A stretch of DNA of 64,000 bases from assembly GCF_900129225.1 (NCBI RefSeq), contig NZ_FQUG01000007.1, forward strand, positions 62,001 through 126,000, given 5' to 3'. Below, one piece after another: positions 54,539 to 64,000 of this stretch. The notes under the pieces are model-generated. The model was given only the letters and a program-made list of their open reading frames with translations, was not told the origin of the DNA and searched no databases. Position 1 is the stretch's first letter. The number at the start of each line of letters is the position of its first letter. This DNA is from Schwartzia succinivorans DSM 10502 (GTDB lineage Bacteria; Bacillota; Negativicutes; Selenomonadales; Selenomonadaceae). Position numbers and translations under genes: made by a program.

Positions 54539-55954
54539 CTACCGTGATTTTTCCCTGCTCAGCAAATCCCCATAAATCCACCGTGGAACAAAGCCCAGCC
54601 TGCCGGAAACATACCTGCCTCCGGAAAAGCCGTTGGCGTCAGCCGCGGGATCTTCAATGGGTGTGTTTATTTTATTGGTGAGATATACAATCACCATATC
54701 ATGCTCCGGGTCTATAACGGTCAATGTCCCTGTCCAGCCCTGATGCCCGAAAACCGTGGCCGGTGCATTCTCCCCGAAAAAGCTGTCCCACTCATGGTCT
54801 CCCTGCACCCACCAGCCAAGACCGTAGCCGGTTCCGCTGTTCTCAGTAAACTCAGCAATCACCTCAGGTGAAAAATACTCCTCGCCGCCGTATTTACCGG
54901 TGAGCATAAGCTCTGCAAGCCGTGCAAGATCTCCTGCATTTGCAAAAAGCCCCGCGTGCCCCGATATTCCAGCCATACAGTACCAGCAAAGCTCATCATG
55001 CGCCTCTCCCTGAAGCGTTCCCGTACGCACCCCCGGGAAATACACCGCACCATCACGGGTATTGCCGTTCAGCTCAGTTGCCGCGCAGTCATGCTTTTCA
55101 TATCCGTTGTCCAGTGGGCGGTAAGTGATATGCTTTAACCCCATAGGTCTCCAGAAAATCTCAGACAAATACTCCTGAAGCCCCTTTCCCGTTAATTTTT
55201 CAACGACAAGGCCAAGCACCATATAATCCACATCCGAGTACAATGTTTTTGTTCCCGGTTCATAAAGGAGAGGCGTTTGACATATCCGCTTCCAGGTGCG
55301 TTCCTTTGTTGCACTGTCCGCCCCTGCCCCTGCGTAAAGCACATTCTCCCTGTCTGTCTGCCACTCCTGAGTTTCCTGGTCATACTTCAACTTATGGTAA
55401 GCAGGGCCTGCAGGGAATCCCCCCTGATGCTCCAAAAGATTCCGCACAGTGAGTCCGGCCTTCCATCGTCTCTGCTGCAAAAGAGGAACATTATCCCCTT
55501 CTTTATAGGCAATGTAAGTTACATCATCGGAAAATTCCCTGCCCAGTATATCTGATATCCTTGTGTCCAGATCAAAGCCCTCATGAGAGACAAGATACTG
55601 CAGCGCATAATTCACCGCGTACATCTTCGTATTTGAAGCCAAATCATAAAGCGTATCATTAGTCACAGCAGGCGCAGAAGCAATCCTCTCACCATTCTTC
55701 GCGTACGAGTTTACCCTGCCCCAGGCATTTTGATACACAAGCCTGCCGTGCCGCCTTACAACAAGCTGTGCCGACGTAAATCCGTCAGCAATATCCGACT
55801 CTATCTGTTCCTCAATCCTTCTAAATACCCCTTCTGACAGTCCTGAGCCATCAAGCGCCAAAAAACGATTCGAAGCCTCTCCGGCAGAAGCATATAACGT
55901 CAAAAAGGCCATAAAAAAAATGAAAAAACGGTCTCTAATTACGTTCATGTTCAA
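54539..55954 (-). CDS. Class C beta-lactamase-fold serine hydrolase
   Basis: Exported hydrolase of 471 aa with a signal peptide (about 1-26). The active-site SxxK reads SNTK, the tyrosine motif is YSDVDY (YxN variant), and HQGWTG occupies the KTG/HxG position. This is typical of PBP4*/esterase EstB-like enzymes rather than true resistance beta-lactamases. It may trim peptidoglycan or hydrolyse esters. It lies 18 nt upstream of the helicase gene on the same strand. Confidence 0.88.
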   Translation of the reverse strand: MNMNVIRDRFFIFFMAFLTLYASAGEASNRFLALDGSGLSEGVFRRIEEQIESDIADGFTSAQLVVRRHGRLVYQNAWGRVNSYAKNGERIASAPAVTNDTLYDLASNTKMYAVNYALQYLVSHEGFDLDTRISDILGREFSDDVTYIAYKEGDNVPLLQQRRWKAGLTVRNLLEHQGGFPAGPAYHKLKYDQETQEWQTDRENVLYAGAGADSATKERTWKRICQTPLLYEPGTKTLYSDVDYMVLGLVVEKLTGKGLQEYLSEIFWRPMGLKHITYRPLDNGYEKHDCAATELNGNTRDGAVYFPGVRTGTLQGEAHDELCWYCMAGISGHAGLFANAGDLARLAELMLTGKYGGEEYFSPEVIAEFTENSGTGYGLGWWVQGDHEWDSFFGENAPATVFGHQGWTGTLTVIDPEHDMVIVYLTNKINTPIEDPAADANGFSGGRYVSGRLGFVPRWIYGDLLSREKSR

Positions 55955-56206
55955 GCACCTTCTTCCAAAGTCTTAATGAATCCTGCCATCATCAAATTCA
56001 GTATAACATAATTTTTCTACTTGACTCCTACTTATGATTATAAATCAAACGATATTCTCACACTTATGTTAATCAAACTCAAAGCCCATAATGCCACAAG
56101 AATCTTCTTTGAACAGACAGGTGCTGAAATCTTTTATAGATTCAATTTGTTATCTAAATGTTTTATAATATGGTTGACTGTTTTTATACCATAAAGGAGG
56201 CTTAAA

Positions 56207-58297
56207 ATGAACCTTAAATTCTCGTTAGTGCTAGATGAAAGTGGCAACTTCAAAGAGCAGTACTCTAAAGCAAAACCTTCCATGGTTGGAGGGTATCTCA
56301 TCCCCACGCAAAATATCGGCGAAAATGATGCACAAGCATTATTTTTAGAAGTCAAAAAAAGCAACCCAAAATATTCAAATATAAAGACTAATCCATTTCA
56401 TGCAATGCACTCCAAAGATTCAGAGATTCCTGCCTATATTTCATATTTACTGCAAACTCTTTGTAAAAGCGGTGCAGTACTTGTAGATTTTCGAAATCAA
56501 AAGGGCAATATCATAGTCGATAGTGACACAACATACTTGAACATTTTTGCGGAAGGTGTTCTGGCTCTTTTAAAGGAATTACTGAAAAAACATCCCTCAG
56601 ACAACATTGCGTTAAATATTGTTTATGCACATCGACAGCAGGATAAACTTCGTGAGGTAACAGCGCAAAAGATACGTATTCCCGAACCAGAATACATACA
56701 AAGAATCAAAGAGCGTGTAGCTCTGCTAATCGCAAAACTGCCAAGCTTTGAGCAAAAACGTATTAAACCAATTTCATATCAAACAGGAAATGCTGAAAAA
56801 AATTACTTATTGATGCTTGCAGATGCATGTTGTTTCGCACTTAGGGGAGGCAAGAGCAGCTTTAAAGCCCCGGAGTTAACTATCGTAAGAGCTTTACCAT
56901 GTTTGCATTACTCTGTACCTGAAAAAGATGCATGGACTAGAGTGCAAGACTGCTTTTTGCAAAACCACTATGCAGAAGGAATTTTCCTCTGGTATGGCGG
57001 ACTGAAGCAGGAGTTGGTAAGTTACACAGATGATTTCAAGAGATGGGTAAGAAACTTTTTCTTAAATTCCGATGCATCCGAAAGAAAAATAGTCACATCC
57101 GTTCTATCGCAATACTTGCATGATTTAGTTACCAAAAGGCAGTATGACGTGGCAAATCGTTATATGGAAGCCATTGATAACGAATTCATTCCATTTCTGA
57201 AAGAATTGGGCATTGATGTATATGAATATTATTTCGACTTGCATTTTTTCCGGCTGACAACTGCAACACATGCCGGAGATACCCTAACCGAGATATCCGA
57301 AAAAGAAAAATGCCTCTGTGCCCTAAAGGAAATTCCACCTTCCACAGACAAGCTAAATACTTTATTACGTTATAAATTACGTGAGATCGAACACTTAAAA
57401 AACATTTTTGCATTTGAAGAAGCGCTGACGGAATTAAATAAACTCAAAAAAATATTAACATCCGTTGTTGAACTTTTGAAACTGGTTGATGAGTTAAAAG
57501 ATTATTCATCAGACATCAAATCCCAAACACTTGGTTCTGTATACGGATCATCTATAACAACAAGATGCTTTTTAGGGGCAAATAATCCCTCAGAATATGA
57601 ATATGCACGCGGTGATTACACGCTGGCATGTAAACAGTTCACATCCTCAAGTGACATACAAAGGGATGCCCTATACTTAGCTCAAGTCGAGTATAGGGAT
57701 CGGAAATATGACGCTGCTGTACGTGCATTAGCAAAATCTGTAGGCCTGGAAGATAATTCAAATCTAAATGAACTTATGCATAGTATACTTGAGCAGAAAG
57801 GTGCCTCAAAACTATTCGCAATGATGCATTATTCAAATATCATGGCATTATCTATGCTTTCTGACGTTCCGCTGGGGAAAGAATTGGCGAAAGTATTTGA
57901 TCAATCAAGCAAAGATATCCGTATCGAAGACGGATATCCAAATAACATTATTTTTTGGCGAATGGCAACCTGTGGAGCCTTGACTAAAAAAAGCCAGGCT
58001 AAAGACTGGTATCAGAAAGCGATTGATGCATCAATGAAATTCCCGGAACGATACACCTCCCGTGCCGCAGGACTTGTCATGGAGCTTGAACGCATTATAC
58101 TGCTTGGAACAAACTCAAAAGAAAATATAACAAGATTAAAAGCTGACTTTTCTGCCTTCATGAAGCCTGAAACTCCTGAATCAATGCGACGCTACTTCCG
58201 TCCGTTTACTGAATTTGTAAATCAGTTGGACTGTGGTGCTCCCATCCCCGATAAACAGGCTAAACTCTGGCAAATAGAATATATCCCCGTTTTATAA
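56207..58297 (+). CDS. DUF3800-like protein with helical (TPR-like) C-terminus
   Basis: Protein of 696 aa with a perfect AAAGGAGG site before the ATG. The N-terminal 230 residues resemble DUF3800, an RNase H-like fold: LVLDESGNF near residue 10, FHAMHSKDSE in the middle, and YLLMLADACCFAL near 210 with the late Asp. The remaining 460 residues are helical with TPR-like pairs (ALYLAQVEYRDRKYDAAVRALAK). DUF3800 genes recur in defence islands. It is AT-rich, unlike the region to its left, and convergent with the membrane protein/NTPase pair. A nuclease role is inference. Confidence 0.7.
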   Translation: MNLKFSLVLDESGNFKEQYSKAKPSMVGGYLIPTQNIGENDAQALFLEVKKSNPKYSNIKTNPFHAMHSKDSEIPAYISYLLQTLCKSGAVLVDFRNQKGNIIVDSDTTYLNIFAEGVLALLKELLKKHPSDNIALNIVYAHRQQDKLREVTAQKIRIPEPEYIQRIKERVALLIAKLPSFEQKRIKPISYQTGNAEKNYLLMLADACCFALRGGKSSFKAPELTIVRALPCLHYSVPEKDAWTRVQDCFLQNHYAEGIFLWYGGLKQELVSYTDDFKRWVRNFFLNSDASERKIVTSVLSQYLHDLVTKRQYDVANRYMEAIDNEFIPFLKELGIDVYEYYFDLHFFRLTTATHAGDTLTEISEKEKCLCALKEIPPSTDKLNTLLRYKLREIEHLKNIFAFEEALTELNKLKKILTSVVELLKLVDELKDYSSDIKSQTLGSVYGSSITTRCFLGANNPSEYEYARGDYTLACKQFTSSSDIQRDALYLAQVEYRDRKYDAAVRALAKSVGLEDNSNLNELMHSILEQKGASKLFAMMHYSNIMALSMLSDVPLGKELAKVFDQSSKDIRIEDGYPNNIIFWRMATCGALTKKSQAKDWYQKAIDASMKFPERYTSRAAGLVMELERIILLGTNSKENITRLKADFSAFMKPETPESMRRYFRPFTEFVNQLDCGAPIPDKQAKLWQIEYIPVL

Positions 58298-58343
58298 AGA
58301 TCATTGCCACATTATTTACGAACTGCACATACGCAAAGCAACT

Positions 58344-58385
58344 AAGCTCTATAGAAATTGGTATATAACCCTTTCTATAGAGCTT
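58344..58385. terminator. Bidirectional terminator between convergent genes
   Basis: Fourteen-bp perfect stem AAGCTCTATAGAAA/TTTCTATAGAGCTT (58344-58357 and 58372-58385) with a 14-nt loop, placed between the DUF3800-like and the membrane protein genes. Confidence 0.85.
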
Positions 58386-58426
58386 AATTGTTTTTGCATG
58401 AAAAAATATTTTATTCAATTTATATA

Positions 58427-59242
58427 TTAACCTTCAGGAAATTTCCCCTTTAATGCATCCAGCAAGGCCTCCGCTTCTATCCTTCTATTTCGTTCATTCC
58501 TCAACACATCATAATACCAATCGTTATGCCCCCATCCCATAAGCTCCTGTACTACAAAAAAGATACAAATAATCGTTGCCAGTAACCATATGTAAATGAA
58601 ACCGATAAAATAATAAATTAATAATAAACTTCCACCAGCATATTCAGTACAAAAGTGATATAATTCTTTGATTTCTTCTCTAATTGTATTTACCTTAACG
58701 CCAATTACGATTACGTATTCCCCCCTATCAAGTTCATTTGTACTTAACGCAGCGCGCGTATACAATTCCCCTGACAATTGAGCTTGTTGAAATCCATCAA
58801 ATAATACTTCATCCCCTGAATATATCGTTACTCCTGTATTTCCCGTACTTAAATCAAATTTATTTTGTATTTTTTGTATTTTCGTTTCCATATCAGCCTC
58901 TTCCGACAAAATTGTTCTCACCTCGTAATCAATTTTCTCGATGTTCTCGACTAAATTCTTGTAAGCGCCACAAGCAGTATTATCCAAAAAGAGGACAGCC
59001 CACAGACACGCAACCATAAAACCCATGAACAAGGTAAGAACCGCCATCCATATAGTATGGGATAGCCCTGACCTATTTTCTCGCCCAAATCTCAAGAAAA
59101 AAAGAATTAACGCGCATACAAGGGAAAAAACACATACACCTCTAATCAACAAACAAACGTATATATTAAGTACTAGCACTAAATTTGCTATAACCCAAAT
59201 TATCAGTGAACCCCCAGCAACATACCTTAACATTCCTGTCAC
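58427..59242 (-). CDS. Four-helix membrane protein of unknown function
   Basis: Protein of 271 aa not assigned to a family. Three hydrophobic helices come first (about 8-28, 32-52 and 64-88). An extracytoplasmic domain (about 90-200) contains a predicted coiled coil and a strand-rich part resembling a small sensor fold. A fourth helix (about 203-232) and a basic cytoplasmic tail (RNERNRRIEAEALLDAL) follow. The GTG at 59242 is used because AGGAGG lies 8 nt upstream. It follows the STAND-like gene by 115 nt on the same strand; it may be a membrane effector or anchor for that protein. Confidence 0.65.
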   Translation of the reverse strand: MTGMLRYVAGGSLIIWVIANLVLVLNIYVCLLIRGVCVFSLVCALILFFLRFGRENRSGLSHTIWMAVLTLFMGFMVACLWAVLFLDNTACGAYKNLVENIEKIDYEVRTILSEEADMETKIQKIQNKFDLSTGNTGVTIYSGDEVLFDGFQQAQLSGELYTRAALSTNELDRGEYVIVIGVKVNTIREEIKELYHFCTEYAGGSLLLIYYFIGFIYIWLLATIICIFFVVQELMGWGHNDWYYDVLRNERNRRIEAEALLDALKGKFPEG

Positions 59243-59357
59243 TTCGTTTTCCTCCTTTTTTTGAAAAGCTCGGTTTTAATTGTTTAGATTATCCGCGCCA
59301 CAATTTTTCAGCACTAATTCAAACCACGATATTTTTTTTAAATTATTTTCTCTCTTT

Positions 59358-62300
59358 TTATTCCTCATCAAACAACTGATTCCTATACTCTTGGTGCTGC
59401 TTAAGTATATCATCCAATTCTCCATATTCATTTTCATGAAAGATGTTCTCCCAAAAATGGATAGTTATCTTTTTCTTTAAGTAAAAATACACAGGAAAAT
59501 TCATAGCACCCTTCCCTATATTGTCTATTTTTAAAACATTATTTTTCTTATCGCGCTCATTAATCAATTCTCTATCTGAATACTCTAATACATACTTGCG
59601 AATCTCAGGTGTCAACAGTTCATCACTGACAAAGTCCAAATAAGCACTAACAATTTTATTGTCAAAACGCATCATAGCAAATATCATTTCCCCTATTTGT
59701 GTTACCTCATTGCAAAAATAATCATTCTCATCAAAATACAGGTACTTTCTGTTGTTCATTAACCTATTGATGTTTAATTTTATACTGCCATAAAAATCAG
59801 TTGATTGTATAGTGTGATAAAAATCAGTTTTATGCATTCCTTTTTCGAAAAAAATCCGACAGGCTGCACCAAACGGCAAATACTTTTTTTGCGTGCAATT
59901 GCGAAAATATGCTACCAGGTTAACAAATCTCTCAATAATTTTAATTATCAATAGATCTCCTTCTGAATCTTCCTTATGTTTAATTTTATCAGCTATCACT
60001 CTAATTTGATGTAAAATAGCCTTAGTTTCCCCATAATCCTGCATTAAATCTGCCAGTATAAATTTGAAAAACAAAAGGTCCACCGCATAGCGAAGACTGG
60101 ATATATCTTCTTTATGTAAAAGATTTTTTAACACATCATCCACAAAAACATATGAATTGTACCTGACTCCTGACCCATTAAACCGAATTAACCAACATTG
60201 TGTATATTTTATTTGCAATTCATGCCAAAAATCCTCATTATATTTTTCTGCTGCTTTTATATATTCTTTGTTTTCATGACAAAATCTTAAAACCTCCTCT
60301 GCGTACTCAGCAGCCTTATCCTTGTCCCCCATTTTATAAGCATATCCTGCAAGCCAAGTTACAGCAGCTGCATAAAAATATAATACCAAAACCGCCTTTT
60401 CATCGAAATAATCTTCAATTTCAAATCCCAGTTCTTCAATATTCATATAACCAATATCCATATATTGCCAGCTCAAATCAAATATCTTTTTGACCTTATT
60501 CAGCTTTCCTTCTTGCTCATATTGGAGTACCAACCCTATGGCCACAGCAAAAAACAAAATGATAGTATTGTCATTAACAGCTTCTGAAAAGCGCTTGTTC
60601 GTTCTAAATCCTTCCAAAAATTTTTCCCGTTCTTTCCTATACTGTCTCGCCTGAATATAACCCAAAGGGTTTAAATATTTTAAATATGTACCTTCAAAAG
60701 GCCAAAATAAACTGGAACAGTTTACTGGGCTTTCTAAAAAAATTTCCATCGGAGATAATTCCGGATCATCAATTTTCATATGATACTCTGCGTGCCGTAT
60801 GTAATCTTTTATGCGCTCTTCCCTATCGTATTCTTTTAACCTATTATCTCTGTCAGATTTAGGGAATAAATAAAAAATATCTTTCATATATTCCCGTATA
60901 TCTGAAAAAAAGTCTATAGGTCGTTCCCTCTGAAGCTGTTCAATATTTTCAACTATTTTTCGATATTTGCCATCATCAGAGAAACGCATCTTATAGGCAG
61001 CAAAGTTCTTAATTAAACGCAACATCCATCTATCAATCAGAATAATCGGTCTTTTTTCTAACCATTTAAACAACCATTCAAAACTGTCATTTTTCTGGTC
61101 AGCCATACTTAAAATTTTGTTGTAAGAAAAATATATTTGCTGAACTTTCTTTTCATCTTCCTGTGTCATTTCACTTCCCAAAAGATAACATACCCCACCT
61201 ACTCTACCCGAGAACATAAACGCTTCGATATTTTCCGTTAACAAACAAAATATCTGGTAATAATTATTTTTCTCACTACAGGACAAAAACTCCACTACTG
61301 CAGTCATAAACAGTGAAAAAAGCTGCTCCTTCTTTTCTTCAGGTATGATTTTCCTGTACTTCTCCCCTATAATCAAAAGCGCATATAAATCATATACTGT
61401 CCACAGATGTTTCTTTTCATGCTCAAGACTATTTAAATATGCAAGCACTCCTTGCCTAGCATCATTACCAACTTCCAGAGTCTCTAAATATGCAAATACT
61501 TCTTGTCTTGTAACATTATAAGAAATAAAATCATTTGATTCATAAATTCGGAAAAGTGTAATGAGGTATTTCGCCCAAAAAAGAGCATCGGATTTCTCCG
61601 CAGCTATATTTTGTAATTGATCATTTATACACCGAAATTTTTCGTATTCGAATCCTTTTTTTCTCCAAAATTCCCCATATCCAATCTTCAATTCGTATAT
61701 CGACTTTAAACAATTATCATCCGAAGCAGCTGCGTCGCTTATTGTCTCTAAACCCTCTATTTCCTTAAATCCTACTATTTCTTTGAATTCTTCCAACAGC
61801 CTGTCTTTTTTTTCTTTAATATTTTCCCCATATTTTTCTTCAAGGAAATCAAAATAGGCTATATTTGCCAGGCGATATATTGCTCCCGATCCAGCTTGCG
61901 TATCTTTTGATAAAATAGGTTCTAAATCATATAACACTCCTAAAAAGCTTAATCTATCCCCGTTACTTACCTCCTCTATTACGCATACATCTTTAAAACT
62001 TATTCCGTCTTTAAATATTGCAAACAAAATCAAATACGGAACTATTTTTTTGTCAAATTCCCATTTCCCATAAGATTTTTCCAAAGCATCAATGTATCTC
62101 AAAAACAACTCTCTTAAATTATCAGTTCCTGATACATCTATGGAGGACACTAAATAAAACTTCGCAACAAGAAAGTTTTGGCATTGCATTGCCAGCGGTT
62201 CTAAATCCACACCTGCAGCTTTTTTTAGAAATTTTTTAATACAGTTAACATGTTCCTCGTTACTGGTATGGACACACTTTATTCTATTTTCGTCTTTTGG

Positions 62301-63863
62301 CAGCAGCGGGCCAATATAATCCCATAAAGCGGGAATTTCTTCTTTTGTTCTGGCAGTATAGAGTACGTATACTCCATCTGATAATTCTTCCTCTGTCGGA
62401 AAAACATCAAAAATACGAAAATCCTTTATTTCATCCAGTCCATCAATTATCAGCAGTAGTTTATCTTTATCTCTTTTCGCATATTCCTCTTGGTAATATC
62501 TTAACAACTCTGCAATTTTATTTTTCTCTCCCATTTCAATGTCTTCGGAGCACAACAAATAATCGTATACGTCTTTTAAATATGAATCATCTTTTGCCTG
62601 CTTTTGCTCACGAAACATTTCATTAATCTGAATAATAAAATCATCTGCCGTAAACAGATTTTGCCTCGAACAATGATAAGTCCTGATAACATAATTATCC
62701 AGTGAACAATCCTTATCCAACCGGACACTGTCAGAATACCTTTGATCCAGTTTAGCTGAAAACGCGCTTTTACCCATACCACGTTCCATAATTAATGCAA
62801 AACAGCCACTTTTAACCGAGTCCCCAACAAACCATGACTTAACCCAATTATTTATATACTCAGGTTCTACATAATCTTTTTCCATTTCTTTGTTAAAATT
62901 GTTTACAAGATCACTTAATTCTCTGTTTTGAGGAATTTCATCACCCATAGAAACTTGCGTATACCGTATTTTTTCATTCCTATCTGCAATTTGGTTGCGC
63001 AATCTCTCAAAATATTCTGACTTCTCATCATGATAATCAGCATGCAAATAATCAAGACATTTTATCCTTTGTTCCTTATGCGCGTCCTTACGCAAAAAAT
63101 GATCAAACAAAAATAAATGCCTGTCCCGTATATAAATGTATCTTATTTCATCATCTTTTTTAAAATAATCAGACTCTGTCAGTTCTAGCTTCAATTCCCC
63201 TCCATTTTCTAATTTATCAAGCTTTTCTACACCCCGCATCAATGTATTATCTATATACAGCTTGGCATTTTTATATTGTTCGCTTAAACCGTCTACAAAT
63301 TTTCCATTATTAATTTTTTCTGCATAAAATATTATTTCGTTACAAAACTCGAGGTCATATTCTGCTTTCAATGCCCCGTGACCAATCTTCTCATTCCGCC
63401 AATTCACAAAATCATGCTTATTCGTTTGTTTATATAGTGTTTCAACAGTAGTCTTCAAAACATTCTTAAGGCACTCCGGCAATTGTTCATTTTTTAAAAA
63501 GTGATCACGCGTAAACTTTACCCAACTACCTAAAGTAAGCCCATTTTTCCCATCAAACAAATCCCGCATTGCCTTTATATACACATCATCTGCAGCTATA
63601 TTTCCATCTGCACTTGAATCCAGATAAGACAAAGCAAGCACCAGCGGATATCTAAGCATCAACTCGTAAATATCTTTAATCTTGAGCATTGCGCCATAAG
63701 TATTTTTCTGCTGAAATAATTTTCGCAATTCGACATACTCAACCGCAATAACAGTAGGAAAATCAGATAATACCTTTGCGTTCCAAAACTTGTCATCCTC
63801 TCCAATCGCCTGTAATCTTTTTTTCATTTTCTCACTCTGTTGGTTCTGTTGATTATTTTCCAT
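59358..63863 (-). CDS. HEPN-like/STAND (NACHT-like) NTPase with large helical C-terminus
   Basis: Protein of 1501 aa. The N-terminal helical region (about 1-200) holds WRNEKIGHGAL with R156-N157 and H162, matching the Rx4-6H pattern of HEPN ribonucleases. A P-loop at about 359-366 (MERGMGKS), Walker B LLLIIDGLDE (about 469-478) and a sensor Arg (YTARTKEE, about 505) define a STAND/NACHT-type NTPase. About 900 helical residues follow, as in ligand-sensing repeat domains. No tetratricopeptide consensus is obvious. AAAGGA lies 11 nt before the ATG. By analogy to Avs and NACHT defence proteins it could sense a phage component and degrade RNA. That is inference. Confidence 0.72.
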   Translation of the reverse strand: MENNQQNQQSEKMKKRLQAIGEDDKFWNAKVLSDFPTVIAVEYVELRKLFQQKNTYGAMLKIKDIYELMLRYPLVLALSYLDSSADGNIAADDVYIKAMRDLFDGKNGLTLGSWVKFTRDHFLKNEQLPECLKNVLKTTVETLYKQTNKHDFVNWRNEKIGHGALKAEYDLEFCNEIIFYAEKINNGKFVDGLSEQYKNAKLYIDNTLMRGVEKLDKLENGGELKLELTESDYFKKDDEIRYIYIRDRHLFLFDHFLRKDAHKEQRIKCLDYLHADYHDEKSEYFERLRNQIADRNEKIRYTQVSMGDEIPQNRELSDLVNNFNKEMEKDYVEPEYINNWVKSWFVGDSVKSGCFALIMERGMGKSAFSAKLDQRYSDSVRLDKDCSLDNYVIRTYHCSRQNLFTADDFIIQINEMFREQKQAKDDSYLKDVYDYLLCSEDIEMGEKNKIAELLRYYQEEYAKRDKDKLLLIIDGLDEIKDFRIFDVFPTEEELSDGVYVLYTARTKEEIPALWDYIGPLLPKDENRIKCVHTSNEEHVNCIKKFLKKAAGVDLEPLAMQCQNFLVAKFYLVSSIDVSGTDNLRELFLRYIDALEKSYGKWEFDKKIVPYLILFAIFKDGISFKDVCVIEEVSNGDRLSFLGVLYDLEPILSKDTQAGSGAIYRLANIAYFDFLEEKYGENIKEKKDRLLEEFKEIVGFKEIEGLETISDAAASDDNCLKSIYELKIGYGEFWRKKGFEYEKFRCINDQLQNIAAEKSDALFWAKYLITLFRIYESNDFISYNVTRQEVFAYLETLEVGNDARQGVLAYLNSLEHEKKHLWTVYDLYALLIIGEKYRKIIPEEKKEQLFSLFMTAVVEFLSCSEKNNYYQIFCLLTENIEAFMFSGRVGGVCYLLGSEMTQEDEKKVQQIYFSYNKILSMADQKNDSFEWLFKWLEKRPIILIDRWMLRLIKNFAAYKMRFSDDGKYRKIVENIEQLQRERPIDFFSDIREYMKDIFYLFPKSDRDNRLKEYDREERIKDYIRHAEYHMKIDDPELSPMEIFLESPVNCSSLFWPFEGTYLKYLNPLGYIQARQYRKEREKFLEGFRTNKRFSEAVNDNTIILFFAVAIGLVLQYEQEGKLNKVKKIFDLSWQYMDIGYMNIEELGFEIEDYFDEKAVLVLYFYAAAVTWLAGYAYKMGDKDKAAEYAEEVLRFCHENKEYIKAAEKYNEDFWHELQIKYTQCWLIRFNGSGVRYNSYVFVDDVLKNLLHKEDISSLRYAVDLLFFKFILADLMQDYGETKAILHQIRVIADKIKHKEDSEGDLLIIKIIERFVNLVAYFRNCTQKKYLPFGAACRIFFEKGMHKTDFYHTIQSTDFYGSIKLNINRLMNNRKYLYFDENDYFCNEVTQIGEMIFAMMRFDNKIVSAYLDFVSDELLTPEIRKYVLEYSDRELINERDKKNNVLKIDNIGKGAMNFPVYFYLKKKITIHFWENIFHENEYGELDDILKQHQEYRNQLFDEE

Positions 63864-64000
63864 CGGCTTTTCATTCCTTTCCGCAAAGGCATATAAAAAT
63901 TTTAATGTTCCAGTTCAGTATAACACAGCTTTTACCTATTAGTTATCTTCATATATTTAATGTTTTCCCCTCTCGCTTCGGCCCACGGTCTTGTTTGCAA

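Noticed and set aside
54539-55954. Beta-lactam resistance gene
   Set aside because: The motifs (SNTK, YSDVDY, HQGWTG) fit PBP4*/esterase-like hydrolases rather than true class C resistance enzymes.

Overview
The window looks like a chromosomal segment of a Gram-negative-walled Firmicute of the Negativicutes (Selenomonas/Mitsuokella-like). This is an inference from gene content: a TolC outer-membrane channel with HlyD-type adaptors sits beside Firmicutes-style features such as a cydABDC operon, a YvyF-like protein, strong AGGAGG ribosome sites and SpoIIE/STAS regulators. No rRNA, tRNA or CRISPR array was recognised.

Layout. (1) 1-8.6 kb, minus strand: a tightly coupled operon of a CobN-like chelatase large subunit, ChlI- and ChlD-like AAA+ subunits and a two-gene ABC-2 transporter. 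It is preceded by a sigma-A-like promoter overlapped by a Fur-box-like sequence, and by a leader of about 250 nt with a terminator hairpin. (2) 8.7-17.3 kb: housekeeping and accessory genes (hydrolase, ogt, VOC protein, DUF4234 protein, a BvgS-like hybrid kinase, a YvyF-like zinc protein, an MFS pump, a phosphatase). (3) 17.6-23.6 kb, plus strand: a small conserved-looking protein, then cydA-cydB-cydD-cydC, encoding cytochrome bd oxidase and its assembly exporter. (4) 23.7-29.6 kb: GNAT, nitroreductase, hflX, polysaccharide deacetylase and a chemoreceptor.

(5) 29.8-45.6 kb, all minus strand: a large secretion locus of the NHLM bacteriocin-export type. It has two adaptors, a peptidase-ABC transporter, a second ABC protein, an ECF-like sigma factor, TolC, four double-glycine-leader proteins and a small accessory protein. 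It also holds a partner-switching-like set: a SpoIIE phosphatase, a STAS protein and an RsbW-like domain fused to a dicarboxylate/amino-acid symporter. No peptide-modifying enzyme is visible. Two near-identical sequences of about 57 bp precede precursor genes and may be promoters for the local sigma factor. (6) 46-55.9 kb: a 57-aa plus-strand ORF, a TAXI-type TRAP transporter set, a second chemoreceptor very similar to the first, a UvrD-like helicase with an embedded DEDDh exonuclease, and a beta-lactamase-fold hydrolase.

(7) 56-64 kb: a strikingly AT-rich block that looks acquired. It carries a 1501-aa protein with a HEPN-like motif, a STAND/NACHT-like NTPase and a long helical C-terminus, a four-helix membrane protein downstream of it, and a convergent DUF3800-like/TPR-like protein. 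This is the best candidate for an undescribed (probably antiviral) system. A dispersed hairpin-rich repeat of about 120-140 bp occurs at 23.7, 45.9 (partial) and 51.8 kb. Two copies supply or abut the stop codons of neighbouring genes.
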